From positions 21,266,001 through 21,330,000 of the forward strand of contig NC_071331.1 of assembly GCF_010183535.1 (NCBI RefSeq): DNA of 64,000 bases, written 5' to 3'. The stretch is from Caenorhabditis remanei (Eukaryota > Nematoda > Chromadorea > Rhabditida > Rhabditidae). Shown here piece after piece: positions 32,866 to 43,373 of this stretch. Both the position numbers and the translations under genes were made by a program. Each line of letters opens with the position of its first letter. The stretch's first letter is position 1. The notes beneath the pieces are model-generated. The model saw nothing but the letters and a program-made list of their open reading frames with translations, did no database searches and had not been told where the DNA came from.

Positions 32866-34994
32866 TCAAAAAGGTGGCAGTGGAAGGAAGTCGTGATAGC
32901 TGAAATATTAGATTCGTGTATCTTTTAAAGTTTTCGAGAAAACTCACTATCCACTGTACATTCTGCATTCAATGATTTGTGGTGCATCTGTATTGTAATG
33001 GTAGTCAATTTTCCAATTGTATGAGAGGGATTCGTTCAATTTCACGGAACCTGTTTGTGCAGTTCCATAAAGAGGGACACCCGGAAACTTATGAACATAA
33101 GATCCATCGGTGCTCTCAATCGTATAATTCACAGATCCGAATAAATTGTCAAGTGCTGCAAACATAGTGAGTGATTTAGTTTAAATTGGAAATTATTCTT
33201 ACTGTGGTTTTGAACAGTTATTGCAATTAAGCAATAATCTGTATAACCCGGTGGTGGAACAGGAGCTTTGAATGCCGGTATTTCGATTCGACCAGATCCA
33301 GAAACGACAAAGTTTTGAGCAATGAATTGGTAAGGAAAATCAAGTATCCAGATCATGTAGTCAAAAGCCTAAAAATTGTTAGAAAGAAAGGGACACATCC
33401 AAAAAGTTTGTTTCTTCAGTGAAGAAACGTACAAAACATGAGATAAAATATTTGAATGTCTACTAAAGTGACTATGATTTGTTTTCAAATAAATAACTTC
33501 CACAGTTTGGTGTTTCCGGTTAAACCGAGCACAGCTGTCTTTAAGAGCAGAATATGTAAATATGATCTCAATCATTTCCTGTCATTAAACCCGACAAATT
33601 ATTAATTTTACTTTACCTCCTATGGATAGTGGAGCTAATCTCGAGGTAGCAGAAAGTGCAGAAAACTATTTTTTTCTTTATTAAAAAGTAGTTTTTTGCT
33701 TTTTTTTTGCTACCGCTAGAATAGGCCCATTATCATTATGTATGTATTCTTTCTCTTTTTATTAACCATCTCTCACATGTAAATTCAAAAACCATTCCAT
33801 TTTCTCGTGTTAGTGGTTTCCGCCCTTCGATGAAATAAAGAAATTATAAATTATAACAGTGAACTTTTTAAATTCTAATTCCAACTTTTTTCTGAAAGAA
33901 CTCACATATTGAAGATCACTGCCGGTGGCAAAAGCACAGTATCCATTGGTTTGATAGGACATTTCGTAGAGTGTTGCAGAATTGGAACCACCCGATGGGA
34001 TACTGTCAACAGCAATGTGCACAAGTATATGATTTTCCCGTAGTTGGGTGATGATATCGGATACATCAGACTCATCGGGATACCGTTTTACTGCAATGAA
34101 CACTAGGGATCCGCATATTGGCGTTTTCTTATTGTTGAGAAATTTCTGAAATACTTTCTGAATAAGAGTTGAAGTATAATAGTAAAAACCTTCAAAACTT
34201 TGTACAGGTTACTTCCAGTGGTCATATCTCCATATCCAAGTGATGGATCAGGTCTATGGGTCCATAAAGAAGCATTTAAACTTCTGAATTGAAAGATCTA
34301 TTAATGGAGCAAAAACAGAAACCAAACATACTCGGTGTCCGAGTGATACTCAATCTCCTCTTCCTGTTTTGTATCGAATCGAACATTTGCCGTTGTTGCA
34401 TAGAAATGACCATAATCGATCATATTATAGACTCCCTGACTATATGTATCATAGTCGATATCAGTTGAATATGCGTACAAAACTGTGTTGTTCTGATATG
34501 GAAGACATGCGGCCGGGAAACCTGAATAATTTTCATATTATTAAGATGATTCTTTTTATTTGAATCTGAAATGAAATAACTATTTAATTTTAGTTTCCCC
34601 AGCTTCTGATATGTGTCCTTATGATGCATATTAGGTTGGAAGGGTGAGGGTTGATAGAATAGAATATGAATGACTGAAATGTCGAGAAACACTTTCTTGT
34701 TATCAGTGAAGAGTCTTAAAGGGGGACTGCGGAATTCCAAAAATCGAGATTTTTTTATATGGATCGACTCAGAATTTTAATCTTCACGCCTCTCGCCGTG
34801 AAGATTTAACATATATTTCAAAACTTTTTAATGTTCACGGCGAGAGACGTTTCCCTTTCCTACAAAATTCTGAGTCGATCCATATCAAAAACTCTCGATT
34901 TTTGGAATACCGCAGTCCCTCTTTAACGACTTTTCTTATTGTTCTCGAAATGACCATGAAAAGGGAAGAGGAGCAAACATACGATTGGAAACAT
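32866..34994 (-). CDS. Secreted vWA-like family member C, best-preserved copy
   Basis: Exons 34994-34955 (leader), 34521-34332, 34283-34190, 34145-33906, 33368-33203, 33155-32948 and 32899-32866, all phases consistent, 323 aa. The leader MFPIVCLLLFPFHGF is a plausible signal peptide that splices at CATG/GTCATT directly onto PAACLPYQNN. Core landmarks: RFDTKQEEEIEYHSD, KRYPDESDVSDIITQLRENH, IPSGGSNSATLYEMSYQTNGY, YQFIAQNFVVSGSGRIEIPAF; the end is YHDFLPLPPF. This is the only copy for which a complete leader-to-stop model works. A TTAA-flanked MITE sits in intron 1. Likely secreted; partner unknown. Confidence 0.72.
34720..34922. mobile_element. piggyBac-type MITE (TTAA target)
   Basis: A 203-bp palindrome with ends AGGGGGACTGCGG / AGAGGGACTGCGG, flanked by TTAA at 34716-34719 and 34923-34926. 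The homologous position upstream of paralogue B reads GAGTCTTAACGAC with a single TTAA, an internal empty site. A larger element with related ends is at 54499-55789. Confidence 0.85.
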
Positions 34995-35872
34995 AATCTT
35001 CTTTCTTATTATTTGTTTGTCAAATATATTGCAATTCAAGCAAAAAAACATGAAACTTTTCGTGATAACAAATAGATTTTTGAATGAGGGCCAAAGTGTG
35101 TTAATGTGAAAAAATTTGTGTTGTTAAAATGTAAGAGCCTTCTATAACGAAAAATGTTTGCAAGCTCGAAATCTGAGGATTTCAAAACTGTTTTCAAATT
35201 TTGCAGAACGCTTCTTGGAATCGAGAAAATGATTTCAAAATTTAAGCACTGTCGACAACTTAAAGACTGGATGGTGGCCCCATATGCTTTTCCCCGCAAA
35301 ACTAGGACCATCATCGCCTTACGTGTATTCCTCGAAAGCATAATTCGTCTTCTTTCTGTTTTAGTTGACTCCGCCCTCTTCCCAGTTCACTAGTTAACAC
35401 ACATCATATCTTCACTCTTCTCTCATGTCCTCATTATTCCACTTCACACAAATCAAAATCCCTTAAAACTAAGAAAAAAGGGTTAAGATGCCCAAGATCT
35501 TGTCTATCTGATTCCATTGATACTATATATGATACCGGCTGGCGTGACGTTGACGTTGGAATTTAAATAAATTTTGGAAAAAAAAACTGGCTCCATCTAA
35601 ATTTTTAAACCCCTTCCAAAATATGAAAATCAAAAAACTTATTTTTGGCACGTATGACTTCGAGCGAGCAACACTTTTTATGTTATCAGTGAGGAGTCTT
35701 AACGACTTTTCTTCCTGTAAGCATCTTTAGTGAAAAGTGCAAGCGAAGCACAATATTTTGTGCAGTGGTTTGCATGATACATGATAAAGAATATATTCAA
35801 TCGGATGACCATTAGAAAAGAAACAACATAATCTTAACTTTTATTGGAAAGTCCCACAGAACATTGAACCGA
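34995..35872. other. Intergenic duplicate upstream of C
   Basis: The second copy of the unit described at 31880. The motif GGCTGGCGTGACGTTGACG is at ~35537-35555. An open frame at 35154-35393 exists only in this copy and is interrupted in the sister copy, so I do not call it a gene. Confidence 0.5.
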
Positions 35873-38551
35873 TCATTTGAAATCTGGCAGGGAAAGGAAG
35901 TCGTGATAGCTGAAATATTAGATTTAATGGTTAAAGTTTTTGAGAAAACTCACAATTCACTATACATTCTTAATTGAATGAGTTGCGGTTTATTATTATT
36001 ATAATGGTAGTCAATTATCCATTTGTATGATAGGGATCCGCTAGAAAGCACATGATCGGCTTGTGCAGTTCCATAAAGAGGAGTACCCGGAAATTTCCGA
36101 GAAAAAGATCCATCAGTACTCGCAATTGTATGATTCATTGATACGAATGAATTGTCAAGTGCTGCAAACATTATGAGTCATTTAGTTTAAAATGTTAATT
36201 ATTCTTACTGTGGTTTTGAACAGTTATTGCGAATGAGCAATAATGTGTAACACCCGGTGGTAAGGGAGTTTTGAATGTCGGTATTTCGATTCGACTCGAT
36301 CCAGAAACCACAAAGTTTTGAGCAATGAATTGGTAAGGATAACCAAGTGTATAAGTCATCCAGTCAAAAGCCTAAAAACTTCCTATATTTTAGATAATTC
36401 TAAAAAATTTCCCTTTCATTACCGATTCAGTTTTAATTCTTATTTATTTCAAATTATCGAAGACTCCAGAATGGCTATAGAGGCAAGTAGGGATGTCGCG
36501 ACAATCCTACGGATAGTCACAACCTTAGAAGCGCACACATGACTTCACAGCCAAATCTCTCCATCAAAACCACAAGCAGACCTACAATCTTGTATGATCT
36601 CGTAAGAGTGCGGGAAACCCATATTCAAACTACCGCCAAGGAAGCAAGCGCGCCCCGTCGGACCCAACTCCTCCGCGGCACGCACACTCTCTCGCCGCCA
36701 CCTTCTGGAACTTTCCCAGAAGTGGCGCGAAACCAAAACAACAACGGCAGAGAGCGCTCGCTCTTCAGTCGTTCCTCAAAGGACACTCAACGGATGGTCG
36801 ACTCCTTTCGTCGTCTCCCTCACCACCAACTCGTCTTCCGGACAATCAACATCATGTCAACGACACCACAACTACCAGCACGAGCACTTCGCTCCCTACC
36901 TTAGGGTAGCTCCTCCTAGCCGTCTAAGGAGTGAGCACTCTTTGGCTATGGGTGAGAAGGGAAGGCTCTCGGACAAGCCAACTACCAGCCAAGCCGATCG
37001 CCAACTCACTCATTCACTGTCAAATATCTCTAATAAAGATGTAATCTGGTACAACGTGTTCTCTCTCTAGCATACCCAAACATACAACTGGTGCATCAGC
37101 TTAGGGATTGAGGCGGTTACCGGACTCTAACCCGGCCGGCCTAACCTCCTCGTCACAAGGAACCATTAGGGGTAAGTAAGGGGCATGTTTGAACTCTATG
37201 GGGGGTGATTGTGGAAACTTGGAGTAGGTCCACATTCCTCCCCCACATTTTCAGGCTCATCGATTAGTTTTTCTCTTAATCTTAAGCTTCTTCTGAATCT
37301 TAGGCTTCGGCTTCTTCTAAATCTCAGGCTTAGGTTTTTTCTAAATCTTAGACTTAGGTTCAAAGATCCAGTCTTTACTCGAACCGGGGGCAATTGTGGA
37401 AGCATTTAGTACTATCCACTTTCCTCCCCCACTTTGATAGTGATTCCATAATTGCCCCCCATGGGGGGAGATAATATACCGTACAAGTAGGGGGGCAATT
37501 GTGAATTGTGATAAATTGAAAATTTGTTGAAAACAACGAGGAAACGAAGAATGGAGAAATAATTTTCTTGTAGCGATTTTTTAAATATAGAAATCTGAAA
37601 TAGAAAGAAGACTTTAGTCTTCAGACTGTCTACTACAGTGACTATGATTTGTTTCCACATAAGTAACTTTCAAAAAAAAAGGTGCCTATGTTTTACCAAA
37701 TTTTTTAAATTTTTTTGAAATTTTACATTAAAAATTTCAATTTTTTGATGTATAACTATCCTTTGATTGAATTCTGAAAAATAGTCAAAAATTCGACATT
37801 TTTGGGAAAAAATTCAAAAAATTCAAAATTTCGTTCAACATTTCAGTTCAAATTTTTCAGCCAGGCCTCGCGCAGGGCCGGGCCTTGAAAATTCTCGTCA
37901 CGGCCCGGCCCGGCCCGTTGCAAGTATGGAACTCACATTATGAAGATCATCGCCGGTGGCAAAAGCACAGTATCCATTGGTTTGATATGCCATTTCGTAT
38001 AGTGTTGCAGAATTGGAACCACCCGATTGGATACTGTCGACAGCAATGTGCACCATCACATGATTGGCTCGTAGTTGGGTGATTATGTCTGATACATCTG
38101 ACTCATTCGGATATCGTTTCGCTAATACTAACACTTGGGCTCCGCATAATGAGACCTTCACATTATTGAGAAATTTCTGGAATATTTTCTGGATAAGAGT
38201 TGAAGGAAAACAGTACAAACCTTCAACACATTGTACAAGTTACTTCCAGTTGTTGTGTCTCCATATCCAAGTGATGGATCAGGTTGATGGGCCCATAATG
38301 AAGCATTCAAACTTCTGAAATGAAAAAGGTCTAATAAAACAGCAAAAACTGCAACCAAACATACAACCAGTCCGTGTGATACTCAATCTCCTCTTCCTGT
38401 TTTGTATCGAATCGAACATTTGCCGTTGTTGTATACACTATAGCAAGTTTTAACATTTGGTAGACACAACTTTCAAATGTATCATAGTCAATGTCAGTTG
38501 AATATGCGTACAGAACAGTGTTTTTAGAAGGAACACATGCGGCCGGTGGAA
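35873..38551 (-). CDS. Secreted vWA-like family member D
   Basis: Exons 38551-38365, 38314-38221, 38176-37937, 36371-36209, 36161-35954 and 35909-35873 are in phase, with no stops. Landmarks: PAACVPSKNTVLYAYSTDID, RFDTKQEEEIEYHTDW, KRYPNESDVSDIITQLRANH, IQSGGSNSATLYEMAYQTNGY, FIAQNFVVSGSSRIEIP; the end is YHDFLSLPDFK. Intron 4 has grown to 1.57 kb by insertion of an LTR-like fragment and other repeats. No leader exon like that of C was found upstream (38552-38870), so the 5' end is unresolved and the gene may be non-functional. Confidence 0.62.
36494..37170 (+). mobile_element. LTR-like fragment of a retrotransposon
   Basis: The stretch 36494-37086 starts TGTCGCGACA and ends ACATACA, with an AATAAA (~37031) near its 3' end. 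It is followed two bases later by TGGTGCATCAGC, which is where a primer-binding site would sit, and by ~70 bp of GC-richer leader. No second LTR and no gag/pol was seen, so this is a truncated remnant. GC content is far above the surroundings. It lies in intron 4 of paralogue D. Confidence 0.5.
37190..37510. repeat. GGGGGCAATTGTGG repeats, partly inverted
   Basis: Three direct and one inverted occurrences of a GGGGGCAATTGTGG-like word (37198, 37385, 37488 direct; TTCCATAATTGCCCCCC at 37443 inverted), enclosing a small array of CTTCTTCTGAATCTTAGGC-like units. Intronic in D. Confidence 0.5.
37860..37918. mobile_element. Fragment of the GGGCCGGGCC/CTTGCAA hAT-like family
   Basis: CAGGCCTCGCGCAGGGCCGG followed by GGCCCGGCCCGGCCCGTTGC and AAGTATGG resembles the right end of the elements at 46687 and 49588. 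It ends just before exon 4 of paralogue D. Confidence 0.5.
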
Positions 38552-39508
38552 CTGAAATAATTTCATTTTATTTGGAAAACATTTTATTTTTAAATCTGAA
38601 ATGAATTAATTATTTAATTTTGGTTTTTCAACGCTTCTGATATGTGTCCCTATAATGAATAATAGTTTGGATGGGAGGGGGTGATAGAATTGAATATGAA
38701 TGTCTGAAATAAGTCTTCGAGAAACACTTTTTTGTTATCAGTGACATTTGATGAGGGCTTTAAAGTAAAAATTGGAAAGAAATGTAGAATGGTTTTGTGA
38801 TAACGGAAATGTTGCGTAGATGGTATAAAACAAATATTTTGAAACATACTGATACCAAATATGTCATGGCTGGGGTGACGTTGACGCGTAATTCAGAGCA
38901 AATTAAATTCCTACCTGGTTTGGAGGATTTCGACTTGTTTTGAGTGAGTTCACATTGCTTTTAATGAAATTTTTAAAGAGATTTTTGTAGTTTTCTTGTG
39001 TTACTCATTCCATTGATACCAAATAAGCCATGGCTGGGGTGACGTTGACGCGTTTCTGGCTCAGAGGTAGTTGAAGTTGATTCTTAGCAGTTTCAGATAG
39101 TTTTTCTTCTGAAATTTTCTACAATTTGCGGGATTTTTTTTACATAATAAGTAGGCACGTAATTCCAGTGGTACTGAAAAGTCTTTTCTGGGGTGACGTG
39201 GACGCGTTTTAGAAGTAATTGAGAGGCGGACAAATTTTGATGATTTTGACAAGAAAAGGGGACTTTAATATAATTTTTTGTTTAAAAATTGTTAAAATTA
39301 GACGTGTAACACTTTTTCAGGATTTTCCCCAAAAAAAAGTTTTTCAAATTTCCCGCGTGACCGTCCGGGGTCACTTTTTTAGAATATGAGAGGCCGGGGG
39401 TCATCTTGGACCCTCTTCAATTCCACATCACTCTTCAATAATTCAATCATCGATTCTCCTCCTCCAGAAATCAATCGATAATTTGTTGACACGTGGAAGA
39501 CGATCGAC
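38552..39508. promoter_or_regulatory. Intergenic region with repeated GGTGACGTTGACGCG motif
   Basis: Between paralogue D (minus) and the PLA2-like gene (plus). The motif GGCTGGGGTGACGTTGACGC occurs at ~38868, ~39032 and (with GTGGACGCG) ~39188, twice preceded by ATTGATACCAAAT. Related copies occur at ~32516 and ~35537. It contains TGACGT, a bZIP-type core. 39340-39440 is GC-richer. No coding sequence was supported here. Confidence 0.45.
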
Positions 39509-41713
39509 ATGGTGAGCCTTCTAGAAAAGCCTAAACAGGGCTTAAATTTTCAGAATTTTTCCGTCTTTCTTCTCCTAGTGCTCCCATCCGTCGTCGTGTT
39601 GACTCAATTTGGCTCGGGCGAAGAGCCGACCACTCAGGAAATTGTCCCTGTCGACTACAGTACCCCCGAAGACCCGGTGGACGATACGGAGCCGCCCGTC
39701 GTCGACAGTATCCCGAAAGTGGAGGAGGAGTCTGTAGTGGTGGCCGAGGAATTTCCAGACACTGAGAAACTCTTCGGAATACCGAATAACTTGTGGAGAT
39801 GTGGAAGCGGAGATTTTGTGACGAAATCGGTCATAGGCCATATCAACAATACGTGCCCATTGGCTGCAGGTATGTAGATCTAGGGAATATCTGAAAATCA
39901 AAGGAAATAATTGAAATATTCAGAATCTCTATAAAATTTCTGACTTTTTGAGCCCCATATTACTATATTTTGGAGCAATTTGTGGTTGGTGGCCTAGAAA
40001 TCCGAAAATTTGGGTTTCTAGGCCACGAGCCGATTTTTACTGATTTTTGGTGGTTTTTTACGATAAGAATGCATGAAATGAGCAAAACATCTTCAAAAAC
40101 TGAAATTCTGGCAAAATCAGTGCACAAAAAAGTTTCAAAATCGAAAAAACATTTTCAGCCGAATTCAACCACTGCTGTGCGGTTCACGACGATTGCTACG
40201 ATGGTCAACGTGGACAGAAACATTGTGACAGACAGTTTTGCGAGTGTTTAGAGGTATTAAAACTTTTTTGATCTACAAAATATTTCCATTTTTTCAGTAC
40301 CACGTGGCAACCGATCCGAATGCGGCGAATTGTGGAAAATTCACGAAGATGGTGTGTCCACTTCTTTCCACATACGGACGTTTCGCCTATGATGACAGCC
40401 GGGATGCCAAAAACTCGTCAGTCACTGAATCACCGGTGCCGGCGGAGTCGTTGAAGGTTCCCACGCAAATTCCACACCTCTCCGAGCCATATGTTGGGAT
40501 ATATGCACGTTGTGATGAGCAACATGGTAAGAAAATGGGCCTGAAATGATGAAAATGGTCTAAAATCGGTTAAAATCGGCTTAAATTGCTCAGAACGGCC
40601 TAAAACGTGCCTGAAATCTCATTTCCAGCGACGATTGCCTCGTGTGCCCTGAACAATGACTTGTGCTACCGTACCCCTCGTGCCGAACCGAAAGAGCAAT
40701 GCACCGTTCATCTGATTCGATGTCTCGACGACACTCGATTCAACAGGAAACCGAGTAAAACGTGTGATCTCGCCATCGATGAGTACTTGTGGAAACTGAT
40801 TCGATTCGGAGGAGGAAGTGAAGACACCAAGGAGATGGAGACACTTCAGGAGAATGAAAAGAAAGAGCAGATGAATGTGCTCATGATGCAAGAGATTCTC
40901 ACCAATAAGACACTTGTTCGCAATATTGTGAGTCAGAAAACTGCAACAAATTGAAGATTTCACTTGCAGACATTATAAAATTCAGATTCTCCATGAAATT
41001 TCCAAATTTTTGAGCCCCATATCGACCATTTTCGATTTAAGTCGGTCAGGCCCTGTTAGGTCTGTAGGCCCCCTTGAAAAGTTAAAATGCTCCAAAATAG
41101 GTCAATATGGAATTCAAAATTTAGGAAAATTTATTGGAAAGCTATAAATGGCAACTATTTTGTATGAATCTTGAGATTTTGAGAAATTTTGAAAAATCGT
41201 AAAATATTGAGTTAATGAAAAGTGACAAAGACCTGGAAAATCTGCGTTTTTATGAGAAATAATTGTGTTCTTCAGACTATACACAAAATTTACAAAGTTT
41301 TGAGTCCCATATTGACCTATTTTGAAGAATTCCTGAAAACGAGAGAGCCTACAGGCCTAACAGGGCCTGAACGACCTCAATGGAAACAGGTCGATATGGG
41401 TGTCAAAACTCCGCAAATTTTATGAAGATTTCAAATATTTTATTGCAATTTCTTTAATCCTTCAAATTATTTCCAGTATCTCCAAATCGTGCGCCACTCG
41501 TCGTCTCTCGGTTGGCTCTCCTGTTTGACGTTCCTCTTCTGCGTCTTCTCGTGCTGTGGAATTGTGATCTACGCATTCAGTCGTTGTGGAGAAGAAGAAG
41601 ACATCAGAAGACACGATGAGGTCATCAATGTGCACGTGGCGTCTTCTGCTTCAGAAGCGCCGTCCTCGTCGACGATGTCATCGATGAAGTCGTCTTCGTC
41701 GACAAGAAAGTGA
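39509..41713 (+). CDS. Phospholipase A2-like single-pass membrane protein
   Basis: Predicted exons: 39509-39511 (ATG only), 39554-39869, 40159-40253, 40298-40526, 40629-40927 and 41477-41713; 392 aa. Splicing the 42-nt intron after ATG gives MNFSVFLLLVLPSVVVLTQF, a clean signal peptide; reading through it inserts a charged segment instead. Residues ~98-150 hold LWRCGSGDF, then NHCCAVHDDCYDGQRGQKHC, which preserves the His-Asp pair and disulfide cysteines of secreted phospholipase A2. The calcium loop is not the standard YxCxCGxG, so catalysis is uncertain. A Cys-rich region follows, then a membrane segment near 328-346 (CLTFLFCVFSCCGIVIYAF) and a Ser-rich cytosolic tail. If active it would hydrolyse phospholipid sn-2 esters outside the cell. 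It is embedded in the vWA-like cluster. Confidence 0.8.
39940..40030. repeat. TGGCCTAGAAA palindrome
   Basis: A single trimmed copy in the PLA2-like gene's intron 2, the rightmost member of this family that I saw. Confidence 0.75.
41000..41410. repeat. Two palindromes of the GGGCCTACAGGCCTAACAGG family
   Basis: Copies at about 41000-41115 and 41285-41410, in opposite orientation to each other, in the last intron of the PLA2-like gene. The same family is at 25665 and 25945. Confidence 0.75.
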
Positions 41714-42130
41714 TAATCAGAATAATTATTGGAAATTGAGAAATCAAAATACTCGTTTATTTGTGAAAGAGAAAATATGGATTAAAATGAATTATTTGGG
41801 ATGAATTTCGTGTTTTTAGGCTGTTCGAAGGCTGTTAGTCCCCTTCTTAGGCATACATTTTTGAGATATTCCAAGTCACTATGAAATTTCCAATATTTAG
41901 AGCTTTATAGTGTCTTATTTCGCCATTTTAAGAATTTCCAAAAAAGAAAAGAAGTGCATTATTAAAAATAATTTATTTTGGTCCAAAAGAAAATCGGTTC
42001 AGTTGGGAGACAAACAAGCACACAGCCGTTCGGTTTTTTTAATAGTGAAGATTACTACTGAAGATCAAAATCCAACAATTGTTATATAAGAATTTAGTGT
42101 AAAAAAAAGAAAATAAGAACATTAGTCTGA
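41714..42130. other. Short intergenic gap
   Basis: AT-rich. It contains AATCGGTTCAGTTGGGAGACAAACAAGCACAC and AATAGTGAAGATTAC, resembling an ACAGACAGACAAACATACAC end near 59110 that is typical of an old dispersed transposon end. No gene seen. Confidence 0.4.
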
Positions 42131-43373
42131 TTATTCAGAAGGTGGTAATGGAAGGAAATCGTGATAACTGAAATATTCGATTTACGAAATTGTTAAAGAT
42201 TTTGAGAAAACTCACTATTCACTGTACATTCTTAATTGAATGACTTGTGGTCCGTCCGTGTTATAATGGTAGTCAATTGTCCATTTGTAAAAGAGGGATC
42301 CATTCAAAGCGATCAAAGCTGATTGTGAAGTTCAAAAAGATTATTGGTGAACCTTTTCAAAGCATAAGATCCATCAGTACTCTCGAATGTAGAATTAATT
42401 GAAACGAATGAATTGTCGAGTGCTGAAAACATTGTTAGTGATATAGTAGAACTTGGAAGTATCCGTACTGTGGTTCTGAACAGTTATTGCAGTTGCACCC
42501 CAGTCACTATAACCCGGTGGTATTGGAGTTTTGAATGTTCGACCCAATCCAGAGACTACAAAGTTTCGAGCGAAAAATTGGTAAGGGGTACCAAGTATCC
42601 AGGTCATATCGTAAAACGCCTGAAAATTGTTAGATAAGAAGACAATGCAGTAAGAATCGACTCTAGCAATGTTAGGTTATAACTTTTGTGTGGAAACGCG
42701 ACCATCGAGATAGAATTATTGATAATTGCAAAAAAAAACGTAACCACTGTGACTAGGGCTGTTAAAATGGGCGTTTTACGGCGGCAATTTTATTTCCGGC
42801 GATTGCCGCACACGCCGCTTCGAGAGAACTTTTTTTCAGTACATTTTCTACTCAAAAGGAGAGCGGCTTTTCATGCAAATTACGTAAAAAAAAGTGGCGC
42901 CGGCTTGCCAGCGATTGCCGTAAGTAACAGCTTTTTCAATTTCCATTTTTTCTCAAACAACTCACATTATAAAGATCCCTACCGGTGGCAAAAGCACAGT
43001 ATCCATTGGTTTGAAATGACATTTCGTATAGTGTTGCAGAATTGGAACCACCCGATGGAATACTGTCGACAGCAATGTAAACCATCACGCGATTGGCTCG
43101 TAGTTGGGAAATGATGTCTGATACATCTGACTCATCTGGATACCGTTTCGCTAATACTAACACTTCGGCCCCGCATAATGGGTATTTCTTATTGTTAAGA
43201 AACTTCTGGAATATTTTCTAAATAAGAGTTGAAAGAAAACAGTACAAACCTTCAACACATTGTACAAGTTACTTCCAGTTGCTTTGTCTCCATAACCAAG
43301 TGATGGATCAGGTTGATGGGAATATATAGAAGCATTCAAACTACTGGAATGAAAAAAGTCTATTAGAATGGCC

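Noticed and set aside
35154..35393. 79-codon frame between C and D
   Set aside because: The duplicated sister region near 32030 is interrupted by unrelated sequence and frame changes, so it is not conserved as coding.
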